From positions 1-18,521 of the forward strand of contig CBDUMN010000067.1 of NCBI GenBank assembly GCA_965368335.1: a DNA stretch of 18,521 nucleotides, in the 5' to 3' direction. The DNA comes from CBDUMN01 sp965368335. Its GTDB lineage: Bacteria > Pseudomonadota > Alphaproteobacteria > Rhodospirillales > JAPHRK01. The notes under the pieces are model-generated. The model saw nothing but the letters and a program-made list of their open reading frames with translations. It was not told the origin of the DNA and did no database searches. The position numbers were made by a program, and so were the translations under genes. Below are positions 1 to 8,453 of the stretch, one piece after another; position 1 is the first letter of the stretch; each line of letters opens with the position of its first letter.

Positions 1-54
1 GGGCCAATTAGAACCGTCCCAGCCTGAAATTAGCGTTTTTCACAGACGACTAAA

Positions 55-894
55 ATGCTTGTTGCGGCCTACTGCTACGAAATTGACTCGATTGAGAGAG
101 CTGAGCATGCAGTTGTGAGGAGACGCAAACACAAAAATGACAACTGGTTTTGCCCAGTTTGTCTAATTCCAGTTTATCCTCGTTGCAGTGGCCTTGGAAC
201 AGCGCATTATGCTGGTAAAAATGTTCTTCATGACAGACACTGCGATCACTATTCGCCACCTACCGACGGAGATGGGCGAGGAAAACCAAAACCTAGCCCC
301 AAGGAGGCTATTCCACCTTTTTTTCCAACTCACCTTGGTGAGCCACAAAGAATAGGACGGAGGCCGTTTTTTCCGCCCTCTGAGGCGCAACTCCGACAAC
401 TAATAGACAATGCAGCTCCTACCCCTGTTGGAGGAACTTTAGAAGAAGTTGTCGATGCGTGGAGCGAAATGTTGCTAGATGATAGGTGTGAGCATCCGCT
501 CACTGTGGGGGGTGTTCTTTCAAACTATAGCGATGCATTCCGTCAAATTGTCCATGAAGGGGAAATTCCCAATAACTGGGGTAGTGTAATTGCGTATTAC
601 GAAACCAATTGCAGAGCCGGAAAAGTAGCAAACCACTTTTTTTTAAATAGTGTGGAAAACTTAGAGACGCAAAACGGCTTATCAACAGTCCATATGATGT
701 TGGTTTCGAGGTGGTTTCAACAGGAAAAGGCCTACATTGCAGCTTTGCTTAGGGGAGCAGAAAATTTATTGGTGTTTTGGAATGGTGGTGAGCCAAGGTT
801 TGAGCCTACAAATTGGGGGTCAGAGCAGCTCCAATTGCTACCGCATGGCCAAAAGCCCCTTCCTGATCAACTGGCCTTGAGAATGGTCTTGTAA
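55..894 (+). CDS. Hypothetical protein with CoiA-like zinc-finger N-terminus
   Basis: A 279-residue protein that I do not recognise as a named family. Its first 66 residues hold a probable zinc site: C33-P-V-C36, H51 in an H-Y-A-G context, then H59, H62, C63 and H65. The pattern of a CxxC pair followed by an HxA-type histidine recalls the N-terminal domain of CoiA-like proteins, but no nuclease motif follows. Residues 67-105 are rich in Pro, Gly and Lys and look like a linker. Residues about 105-279 appear mostly helical with several Trp and no recognisable motif. No signal peptide or membrane segment is visible. An in-frame TAG at 31-33 limits the start, and no good ribosome binding site precedes the ATG. 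The gene is A/T-rich compared with the right half of the window and converges on the HEPN-like gene with a 10-base gap. Confidence 0.7.
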   Translation: MLVAAYCYEIDSIERAEHAVVRRRKHKNDNWFCPVCLIPVYPRCSGLGTAHYAGKNVLHDRHCDHYSPPTDGDGRGKPKPSPKEAIPPFFPTHLGEPQRIGRRPFFPPSEAQLRQLIDNAAPTPVGGTLEEVVDAWSEMLLDDRCEHPLTVGGVLSNYSDAFRQIVHEGEIPNNWGSVIAYYETNCRAGKVANHFFLNSVENLETQNGLSTVHMMLVSRWFQQEKAYIAALLRGAENLLVFWNGGEPRFEPTNWGSEQLQLLPHGQKPLPDQLALRMVL

Positions 895-904
895 CCAAAA
901 TCAG

Positions 905-1828
905 CTACGTTTTTAGAGCCCCACAAATCATTGCGGCACACATTCTCAGTACCATGTTTGCGTCAGCACGGGTATAATGCCCAAAGCCACCTTCACCTTC
1001 TCCGTGGTGTGATTGATGAGTGTAGTTGCGGAGCATCGAGAAAATGGCCTGCTCCCGATCCGCCTTGCTCATACTGCGGGTGCCGCTTTTAACTTTCTTA
1101 GTTGATTGCTCCGCCCATTTTTCGTCTCCATAAATCAGGTGCCCAAATTCCTGAATTGCTTTGCGGCAGGCAGATATACAAGCAGTGTATTCGGCAGCCA
1201 TGAAATGTCTCTGAGCTTCTTGCAGTTCTTTTTTTACGGAATTTAATTCTGAGGGAAGGTCAAAGGCCGGGAAAGGCACTTCAAGCAATAAGATATCTAT
1301 ATAGCCTGATTGTTTAAGTTGCTTGATCCATGAAGAGCTCGGCACCATGAGAGATATCTCGTCATACAACTCGGCTCGTTCTTCCTCGTGAGTAGAAATC
1401 CCCTTCAAATTCAATCGAAAATTCAAATCCCCACCGTCCCGGATATTCTCAATAGCGGTTGCCTGTTGAGGAGAAATGGTCAACCAAAAATCAACACCTG
1501 AATTTTGGGAAAAGTCGGGATAGGTTTGTTCAAATCGAACGCGATCCGTACGCGCAACTCCTAAATCATATTTTTTGCGATCCGTTCCTGTGACTGTCGC
1601 ACGGGCCAAGTCAACTTGAAATTCATATGGGCTTGGAAAAGAATTGATTTTAAGTTCAACGATGAAATGAAGTTCATATGCTCCAACGATCTGACGCAAC
1701 TGGACAGCTGAGAAATGTGTCTCCGCAATGATCAGTTGGTTGTGTGACAAGCTCACGATCTTTTCTCCAGACCCTAAATTTACCCAAAATGGAATCAAAC
1801 GGGGTGGCCGGTTGTGCACACCGACCAC
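905..1828 (-). CDS. HEPN-like domain protein, putative RNase (defence or toxin candidate)
   Basis: A 307-residue protein. Residues 1 to about 195 look beta-rich and match nothing I know. A short charged helix near 195-210 leads to a helical C-terminal domain (about 205-305). In that domain an A-x-x-H-F-x-A-A-E-Y-type helix is followed by a second conserved stretch with R267-N-Y-T-H-Q-S-H274. R-x(4-6)-H with a polar residue after Arg is the catalytic signature of HEPN ribonucleases, which are found in Abi systems, toxin-antitoxin pairs and CRISPR effectors. RNase activity is inferred only. The GTG start has GAGAGG six bases upstream. The gene begins 26 bases after the AlpA-like gene, so the two are probably one transcript. 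It is A/T-rich like its convergent neighbour. The alternative is a non-catalytic HEPN-fold helper such as a nucleotide-binding partner. Confidence 0.65.
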   Translation of the reverse strand: MVGVHNRPPRLIPFWVNLGSGEKIVSLSHNQLIIAETHFSAVQLRQIVGAYELHFIVELKINSFPSPYEFQVDLARATVTGTDRKKYDLGVARTDRVRFEQTYPDFSQNSGVDFWLTISPQQATAIENIRDGGDLNFRLNLKGISTHEEERAELYDEISLMVPSSSWIKQLKQSGYIDILLLEVPFPAFDLPSELNSVKKELQEAQRHFMAAEYTACISACRKAIQEFGHLIYGDEKWAEQSTKKVKSGTRSMSKADREQAIFSMLRNYTHQSHHGEGEGGFGHYTRADANMVLRMCAAMICGALKT

Positions 1829-1854
1829 CCCTTACCTCTCAGAAGGAAGTAGTG

Positions 1855-2070
1855 TCAGTGTAGTTCGGACGTATCGCGTTCGCTGATACGTTCCGCAATC
1901 CACGCATTCACCTCAGACAATACCCACGCTACGCGATTTTGGCCGAGCTGTATCCGCTTCGGAAAGCGCCCTGCCTTTTCGAGTCGTGCAATATGCTGAG
2001 GTGTGTACGGAATTCCACAGACAGTCCTCAACTCCTTCTTGGTAACGAGCCTATTTTCAAACTGAGCCAT
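1855..2070 (-). CDS. AlpA-family DNA-binding regulator (excisionase-like)
   Basis: A 71-residue protein of the AlpA/phage-regulator type. It starts with a 'VTKKEL' segment, followed by the winged-helix hallmark 'Y-T-P-Q-H-I-A-R-L-E-K-A-G-R-F-P-K-R', a basic strand 'R-V-A-W', and the closing helix 'SEVNAWI'. Such proteins regulate or assist excision of P4-like and other islands. I chose the ATG at 2068-2070 because a GGGAG sits nine bases upstream; an ORF extending 18 codons further up lacks family similarity. The Shine-Dalgarno is part of a palindrome, which may allow translational control or autoregulation. It lies between the giant helicase-nuclease gene (upstream) and the HEPN-like gene (26 bases downstream), an order that suggests it controls the HEPN gene, island excision, or both. 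Confidence 0.85.
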   Translation of the reverse strand: MAQFENRLVTKKELRTVCGIPYTPQHIARLEKAGRFPKRIQLGQNRVAWVLSEVNAWIAERISERDTSELH

Positions 2071-2077
2071 CGGATTT

Positions 2078-2091
2078 CTCCCTAAAGGGAG
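2078..2091 (-). promoter_or_regulatory. Palindrome containing the ribosome binding site of the AlpA-like gene
   Basis: On the minus strand the leader reads CTCCCTTTAGGGAG, two perfect 5-base arms with a 4-base centre, and its GGGAG is the Shine-Dalgarno sequence of the AlpA-like start at 2070. It could be a small RNA hairpin that hides the ribosome site or a DNA operator for the regulator itself. This is a sequence observation only. Confidence 0.45.
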
Positions 2092-2267
2092 GCATCGCGA
2101 CGCCTCAGGTGGAACAAGCCGCACCGGTTAGGCGGAAAAAGGGTATCACAAACAATCGGTGTGTCGAGGCAACTCTTGGATGGAATGAAATTCTTAAGGC
2201 AGCAGACCCAGGCACGGGCCATTAGCAAATTGATGAATAGCCCAACAACTCTTCCAAGCTAAATTAT

Positions 2268-5200
2268 CTAGTTCTCCAATTGTTTGAGAACCTGTTCAAT
2301 TCGGCGTCGAGCTCCTTGCTTCAATCGTGAAATTCCAAGTTTCCTTGCAAGGGAAACAATGTCATCGCCCGTAGATAGATGATCTCGAATCAACCGAATT
2401 TCTTCCTGGCAGATATATTCAACTTTTCTCATTTCGTCGTCGCGCCCTTTGAAACGGTTCGGGGCGATGCGATTTTTTACGGTCCCTTTCCTCCAGAAGA
2501 AAAGGCCGACATTTTCCTCAGTCCTACCGCGACGTTTTTTAGCGAGATTAATGACAATATCTCGAATCTGTCGGCCAGCTCTTTGGAAGCCGTGGTGGCG
2601 AGCAATTCGACGCACGAGTACATCTTCGTGGATAGGCCCTTCAGTATCGATGACGTGGTCGATCATGGCCGACAAACGCGGCTGATATTCGTCTGAATAG
2701 AACATATCTGGCTCAGGCGAGAGAGGAGTGCCGACAAAGTCCGCGAACTGATATTCATGCTCACTATTGTCATCGGATTCTTGAGAGAATATTGGCGGAC
2801 TTGTCCCCTCAGCTTGTTCGTGAGAATAGACCTCATTATCCCCCTGAGGAGTCTCAAAAAAGGGTAACGAAGGAGGCAGGTCTACTACAATGTGCTCTGT
2901 ATCCTCAAAGCTGTTGCTTTCGCCTTCTAGGATGGTATCCATGACTTCTTCAACGTCCGAAACGGAGCTGTTTTCCTGCTCCGCAGCCTCGGCTTCTTCA
3001 GACCGTCTCTGCCGATCAGTTTCAAGCGTTTCATCGAGCGAGGCGCACAGCGTTTCTAATGCCTTTGCCCGGTTTGTCCACCAGTCCGTTGACCAAACTC
3101 GGAACAGTGTCCATCCCAGGCCTTCCAATACCGATTGACGGATTTTGTCTCGTTCCCGAGCAAAGGCGGAACTGTGATACATGGCACCGTCGCATTCGAC
3201 TCCGGCGAGGTATATGCCCGGTTCATCCGGATGCACAACGCCAAGGTCAATTCTGTAGGCTGAAACACCAACCTGCGGATGGATTTCCCATCCTTTGTCG
3301 CGCATAGCCCGCGCCACAGCGGATTCAAATGGTGATTCGAAATCACCAATTGACCCATAAATCGCTGATGCCAAAGCCGTTGGTCCGCGTTCGGCGTATT
3401 CGAGAAAATGCTTGAGGTCGGCTACAGCGCGCGCTTGCGTTCGCGACAGGTCAATACGGTCGGGATGCAGGGTCGAAAAAACGACCATTTCACTTCGCGC
3501 ACGGGTCATGGCCACGTTCAGACGCCGCTCCCCTCCGTCTCTGTTCAATGGGCCGAAATTCATGGTTACATGACCAGTTTCATCGGGGCCGTATGTGATG
3601 CTGAATAAGATAACGTCTCGCTCGTCCCCCTGGACTGTTTCCAAGTTCTTTACGAAGACAGGTTCCAGCGTATTGTCCGACGAGAATGCCCACTCGATTG
3701 CGGGGTTCTTTGAACGAGCTTCGTCCAGCAAATTCTCTATCAAGGTCTGTTGCTCGGAATTGAACGTAACGACACCGATGGATAGCTTACGCACACCCTC
3801 GTCTTCATGTGTGAGCCGCCGCAACACCTCGCCAACAATAGCTCTCGCTTCGCCCTGATTGTGTCGTGCCTTTCCACGTGCGTAGTGACCTTCAGGACGA
3901 ACCAGACGCACACCGTGATCCGGGTGCACCGGGGCTGGGAACGTCACCAGGCCGTTGTCGTAATAGCGACTATTGGAAAAGGCGATGAGGCTTTCACGGC
4001 GAGACCGGTAGTGCAGGTTCAGGGTCTTCTGCGGGATACTCGCTCCGAGCATTTCATCGAGGATACTCTCTAGATCGCCCTCAATATCCACATCTCCATC
4101 GGGATCATCATCGGAGCGGGAGAAAAAGTTTGTTGGCGGCATTTGCTTCGGATCACCGGCTATGATCGCTTGTTGACCCCTCGCCAGAGTTCCAACAGCA
4201 TCCCAAACGGTTATCTGGGACGCCTCATCGAAGATCACCACATCAAACAACTGTTGTTCCGCCGGTAAATATTGGGCGACAGAGAGCGGCGACATCATTA
4301 GGCATGGTGCCAACGCCGTCAGAACGTCCGGAATTTCCTGAACGAGTTGCCTCACAGGTTTATGCCGAGTCTTTTTCTGAAGCTCCCGCCTTAAAACGCC
4401 CCAGGTGGATTTACGTGTTACGTCTTCAGAGTCCGGTAGACTTCCGGCAAGTTTAGCGGCGATATAGGCCGCTGTGAGGTCCTGAAACTGGGTGTCGATT
4501 TCACGAAATTTCTCGATTGCGGCTATATGTTCCGGAGTAGAGAAATTACGAAGCACTTCGTCTTCTCCAATTACAGCTCCAGACCACCAAGTACAATATG
4601 CGGCTTCGAAGGTGTCCATAATCTCGTCTATGGGCACGCGGCCATCTTCAATAGCCTCAACCAAAGGACCGAGTTCCAAATCCACGGCTTCTGTTCGACG
4701 GCGACGCCACCCACACCAGTCATGAAGTTCGGCATGACGAGCAGCAATGCCTTCGGCATTTTCCTTGATCGCATACAGTGCCCGTCCAGTTTCTAAGAAA
4801 TGCTCTCTCACCTTGCCGCCCGCAATGGCCTCAAAGGCCTTGAATGATTGTTGAAGCTCCTTATTGGCCGTTAAGTAAGCTTGGGCTGCCCGGCCAACGG
4901 CTGCATCAGGCGCAAGAAGGTCATTGGCATCGTACATAAGAGCGCGGATTTTTCCCCGAACCTCCACCAATGCTTGGACGTCCTCAGTAAGTTTTCCAAC
5001 AGCAGACCGCGCCCTTACCCCAAGGTCGTGGATTGCAAGAACCGGGGCTGGAGATGTTGTATGTCCCTCCCAATCTTTGAAAACAGAGAGCTGGTGATCC
5101 AAAGCGTCAATCGCTTCTCCCTTGGCTCTAAGGGTGGTCAGCAGAGTCGCATCATTGGTGGGGTCGGGAGTTCCTTTGGCTCCGCCTTGTTTTAAGTCCT

Positions 5201-8200
5201 TTATGATGCCTCTGCGCAGGAAAAAGCTTTTTGGCCACCAAGCTGCCTCGGCCTCCTGCCAGCGACCGGCAATTTCGCTGCCATCAAGGTTCCGCCAAGC
5301 CATCGGCTCATAGGTGCAGCTTAAAGCAGCCTGCGCCGCGGCATAGGATTTGAGATGTTCAACGACTTCCTCAAGAGCCTCAATCCGATCCTGCCCATCA
5401 GGCTCAAGAGCAAAAGCGGTCTGCTTGCGGTATGAATCAGACAGTATGGAAGCGAGTTCGGAAACAGCCTCCAGTCGTTCCAGGGACTGATCAGGCAGTG
5501 ACACTCCGACGGTACTCAAGAAAGTTTCACACGCACGTTCTGTCGATGATGATGCTGAGGACAAACGCCCTGCGGCTTCGACAACCTGCCCTTCCCATTG
5601 AGGCGACCATTGCCCTTCCGAAACCAGTTGAAACGGACTGCCTGACACGTCACCGACGGCGGCAACCTGAATCTTCAGCTTTTCTACGGCAGAGAGCATC
5701 GCCTCAAGCTGCTGTTCATCATGATGGTCAGCCGTAGGCCATGAGAAAGTCAGGCGGGAAGCAAGGTCCTCATCGCGGACCTTAACACCGATAGCGTGGT
5801 GGGCCGTTCTCCCGTTCCGCCTGGGCATATGCAGCCGATCAACGACAAGATTGAGTTGATCGCGCAACTCTTGAAGTTTCTCTGCTTCTTTCTCCCAGTC
5901 CTTCGCCTTTTCACTTTGACGCGTATCCCAAGCAACACGCAGCTGAGCCAATACATCGGCCTTACGAGCCTTGTTGGAGTGCAGTTCCAGGCAGAACCGG
6001 CCCAAGCCAATATCGTTCAGCCTTCTGTAAACGACCTCCAATGCCGCCGTTTTCTCGGAAACGAAAAGGACTGTCTTCCCTTTTCCCAGCATGTGAGCAA
6101 TTAGATTGCTGATTGTCTGACTTTTGCCGGTGCCAGGTGGACCAATGATGATGAAGTCCTTGCCGCGATCCGCCGTGGCTATCGCGGCCATTTGCGAGGA
6201 ATCGGCGGGAAGCGGGGCCAAAAGGTCGGATGGCTTGAACTTCCGGTCTACCTGATGGCCATCAACGAAGGAAATATCGCTGGGGTATGGATCGCGCGGT
6301 GTATCAATCAAATGCTGGACAATGGCGTTTTCACGCAAGGCATCGGTGCGATCAACCAAGTCCTTCCACATGAGATACTTGGCAAAAGAAAAATGTCCGA
6401 GAACGACATCCTCAACAACCTCGAAGCCCGGTGCCTCCTTCACTGCTTTTCGGACAGTGTTCCATATTCCATTCACATCGACGCCGCTATGATCCTCCGG
6501 CAGGTTGCCTTCGAGTCCCTTGATGTCGATCAGGAAGTCCTTTCTCAACATCTCCAGAAGTGTCGTGTTGAAACGCGGCTCATCATCGTGGGCCAGGATT
6601 TTGATGCCGCTTCTAACGGACTTTCTCTCCAGCGTTACCGGCAACAAGATGAGGGGAGCACGGAACCGTTTTTCATCCTTTTCGTCTCTCTTCCAAAGCA
6701 GGAAACCCAATGCAAGATAAAGCGTGTTGGCTCCGCCCTCCTGGAGGGCGGTCTGCGCTTTCCGGTAGACACCAACGGCACGGCTCGCCAATTCGTCGGC
6801 AGGCAAGTCTACGAGCACCTGTTTTCTATCCAGGGCGTCACGGGCATATTCATCGGTAATCTTTTCGCCCGTTCTCCGCTGATGAATTTCCTCGTCCTGC
6901 GACTGAGCTGACAGTTGAGGAATTGGCTGAATGGAAATCCGCACACCCTCCGCCAATTTGTCTTCCAGCAACCCAGGGTCCGGACAAATAATCTTGAGGC
7001 TTGCTTTGGTTGACCGATGGTTCAGCAAAGGGTTTCTTGCTGATAGGTCGAGCAATTTCCTCTGCCAACGTTCCAGGCGACCGGCAGGAGTCTCGGGAAT
7101 TTCCTCCTCTTCTACGCCTTCATCAAAATCCGGTAGCGCAGGTGCTTCTTCCAAAGCGAGAGCAATGGTCGCGGCCTCGTTTCCTCGCTGTTCTCCGGCT
7201 TCTCCGCCTGTCTTCAAGCCCAGTGGGGAGATTCGGTGAGCCCTGGCGCGTTTGATATCGACGGCGGCATTAAATGACGGATCTTTGTCGGCGACTATTG
7301 TCTCTGTAGCCGCCGTCACCGCTTTCGAGAATGGCGGAGCAGGGTGCGAGGTGACGTATGTGGTTTCGATTAAGATCAGTTCCTGAAGCTGGATACGTTT
7401 TCGGAGCGTTTCCGCTTCATCGATGACGATTGTCGAAAGCTCCTCCGGCTGTAGCCAAACTCCGACGACTGCATGTCCTTTCGGCATCGCCACTACGGGA
7501 TTCAACCCCGCCTGCTCGAAAACAGACGCGAACAACATGGTCGTGTCCAGACAGGTAGCGACCCGGTTTTCCAAAACCTGACTCGGCAATCGGATTTTCT
7601 GCCCATCCCGCTCGAAGCTCGCAGGAGGTACGGCGTAGGTAATCCCTTGATTAGCGATAGCAGCATAGATTGCCGATACAATCTCCCATACGCGCTGACG
7701 GCTACCTGATTTATAGCCATCTATGCCATCTGGCTTACCTGCCTCGCGGAGTATAATACTGGCGTCCCGTAAAACCCGGTCTATCACTGGGTCGTTGGGC
7801 ATCGAGAATGATGCAAGGAGTTCTGGCATATATCCCGCGCCGCCCCATTCATTGTATGCGAGCAACTCGACCGGCTTGGTTTGTTCGGCAAGCGTCAGGC
7901 CGTCCTTTTCGACGGTAATCGTCACGGTTCCGCGTACTGAGTCGGACAGGTTGAGAAGAAAGCCTCCATCCAATTCGATATCGCGGTCTTTAACCGAAAT
8001 GGAGCTTTCCGGCGCAATACGGTCAACTCTCCAAGATTTTGGTTTTAAGAAAGCCGGATCGGAAGTCAGTGTTACGAGAACGTCATCGAGTCTTATCTCC
8101 AGGTCATCATTTTCAATACGTAGGTCACGCAGAAAGGCGAATGCGCTTTGATGACAGGCGAAATTCAGCTTCGCAGCTATCTCGCTATATATTGATGCCG

Positions 8201-8309
8201 TCGGAAGCCCCTCGTCACACACTGACATCCCTCCCCTAGAGATATTCACCGTTTTTATTTCCGTGATTTGCGACACGGAATGCTCAAAATATACGGTGGC
8301 GGATTTCAT
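2268..8309 (-). CDS. Giant helicase-nuclease: TG-like, DUF4011, SF1 helicase, Vsr-like nuclease, DUF3320
   Basis: A 2013-residue multidomain protein. Residues about 1-180 are beta-rich. A transglutaminase-like domain follows with a possible Cys253-His279-Asp297 triad. DUF4011 begins near 411 with the 'L-L-D-L-S-A-R-N-P-L-L-N' signature. The helicase is of the Upf1-like SF1 type: Walker A GPPGTGKS at 723-730, DEAS at 1361-1364, GDPKQ at 1385-1389, a Q-G-D-E-R-D motif just before the last one, and N-V-A-M-T-R-A-R at 1598-1605. A long charged helical insertion separates the first two motifs. A Vsr/DUF559-like nuclease domain (MTES_1575 type) follows, with D1688 and E1705-C-D-G. An acidic linker leads to DUF3320 (about 1875-2013). 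The family is known to pair helicase and nuclease parts and is frequent in defence islands; here a role in attacking foreign DNA is inferred. No stop or frameshift breaks it. The upstream ribosome site is weak. Confidence 0.9.
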   Translation of the reverse strand: MKSATVYFEHSVSQITEIKTVNISRGGMSVCDEGLPTASIYSEIAAKLNFACHQSAFAFLRDLRIENDDLEIRLDDVLVTLTSDPAFLKPKSWRVDRIAPESSISVKDRDIELDGGFLLNLSDSVRGTVTITVEKDGLTLAEQTKPVELLAYNEWGGAGYMPELLASFSMPNDPVIDRVLRDASIILREAGKPDGIDGYKSGSRQRVWEIVSAIYAAIANQGITYAVPPASFERDGQKIRLPSQVLENRVATCLDTTMLFASVFEQAGLNPVVAMPKGHAVVGVWLQPEELSTIVIDEAETLRKRIQLQELILIETTYVTSHPAPPFSKAVTAATETIVADKDPSFNAAVDIKRARAHRISPLGLKTGGEAGEQRGNEAATIALALEEAPALPDFDEGVEEEEIPETPAGRLERWQRKLLDLSARNPLLNHRSTKASLKIICPDPGLLEDKLAEGVRISIQPIPQLSAQSQDEEIHQRRTGEKITDEYARDALDRKQVLVDLPADELASRAVGVYRKAQTALQEGGANTLYLALGFLLWKRDEKDEKRFRAPLILLPVTLERKSVRSGIKILAHDDEPRFNTTLLEMLRKDFLIDIKGLEGNLPEDHSGVDVNGIWNTVRKAVKEAPGFEVVEDVVLGHFSFAKYLMWKDLVDRTDALRENAIVQHLIDTPRDPYPSDISFVDGHQVDRKFKPSDLLAPLPADSSQMAAIATADRGKDFIIIGPPGTGKSQTISNLIAHMLGKGKTVLFVSEKTAALEVVYRRLNDIGLGRFCLELHSNKARKADVLAQLRVAWDTRQSEKAKDWEKEAEKLQELRDQLNLVVDRLHMPRRNGRTAHHAIGVKVRDEDLASRLTFSWPTADHHDEQQLEAMLSAVEKLKIQVAAVGDVSGSPFQLVSEGQWSPQWEGQVVEAAGRLSSASSSTERACETFLSTVGVSLPDQSLERLEAVSELASILSDSYRKQTAFALEPDGQDRIEALEEVVEHLKSYAAAQAALSCTYEPMAWRNLDGSEIAGRWQEAEAAWWPKSFFLRRGIIKDLKQGGAKGTPDPTNDATLLTTLRAKGEAIDALDHQLSVFKDWEGHTTSPAPVLAIHDLGVRARSAVGKLTEDVQALVEVRGKIRALMYDANDLLAPDAAVGRAAQAYLTANKELQQSFKAFEAIAGGKVREHFLETGRALYAIKENAEGIAARHAELHDWCGWRRRRTEAVDLELGPLVEAIEDGRVPIDEIMDTFEAAYCTWWSGAVIGEDEVLRNFSTPEHIAAIEKFREIDTQFQDLTAAYIAAKLAGSLPDSEDVTRKSTWGVLRRELQKKTRHKPVRQLVQEIPDVLTALAPCLMMSPLSVAQYLPAEQQLFDVVIFDEASQITVWDAVGTLARGQQAIIAGDPKQMPPTNFFSRSDDDPDGDVDIEGDLESILDEMLGASIPQKTLNLHYRSRRESLIAFSNSRYYDNGLVTFPAPVHPDHGVRLVRPEGHYARGKARHNQGEARAIVGEVLRRLTHEDEGVRKLSIGVVTFNSEQQTLIENLLDEARSKNPAIEWAFSSDNTLEPVFVKNLETVQGDERDVILFSITYGPDETGHVTMNFGPLNRDGGERRLNVAMTRARSEMVVFSTLHPDRIDLSRTQARAVADLKHFLEYAERGPTALASAIYGSIGDFESPFESAVARAMRDKGWEIHPQVGVSAYRIDLGVVHPDEPGIYLAGVECDGAMYHSSAFARERDKIRQSVLEGLGWTLFRVWSTDWWTNRAKALETLCASLDETLETDRQRRSEEAEAAEQENSSVSDVEEVMDTILEGESNSFEDTEHIVVDLPPSLPFFETPQGDNEVYSHEQAEGTSPPIFSQESDDNSEHEYQFADFVGTPLSPEPDMFYSDEYQPRLSAMIDHVIDTEGPIHEDVLVRRIARHHGFQRAGRQIRDIVINLAKKRRGRTEENVGLFFWRKGTVKNRIAPNRFKGRDDEMRKVEYICQEEIRLIRDHLSTGDDIVSLARKLGISRLKQGARRRIEQVLKQLEN

Positions 8310-8453
8310 TCGAGGTGTCCACCCCTCGATTGTTTTTGAAAGGCCTCTTCTCGGTCTGGTTTAATTGGGGGCTGGCTGACCCGTTGATATGTTTGGCGTT
8401 ACTGATCAAAAACGGAAAACAGACTTGGCCTTGAGGTTAGGTGCCAAATACAT
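8310..8453. other. Intergenic gap between integrase and helicase-nuclease genes
   Basis: This 144-base gap separates the integrase stop from the helicase start, both on the minus strand. It should contain the promoter of the giant gene if that gene is not transcribed from the integrase promoter. I see no convincing sigma-70 boxes, hairpin with a T-run, or repeat. Confidence 0.4.

Noticed and set aside
2071..2124. Longer start for the AlpA-like protein
   Set aside because: The added 18 residues are not AlpA-like, and the ATG at 2070 has a properly spaced GGGAG.
2071..2267. Sigma-70 promoter for the AlpA-HEPN unit
   Set aside because: A TTGCCT and a TGATAC on the minus strand could be boxes, but the match is poor and the spacing is not ideal, so I do not list it.
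6192..6911. A 239-codon open frame on the plus strand
   Set aside because: It lies wholly antisense within the helicase-nuclease gene, has no family motifs, and the minus-strand protein has a continuous set of conserved domains over the same span.
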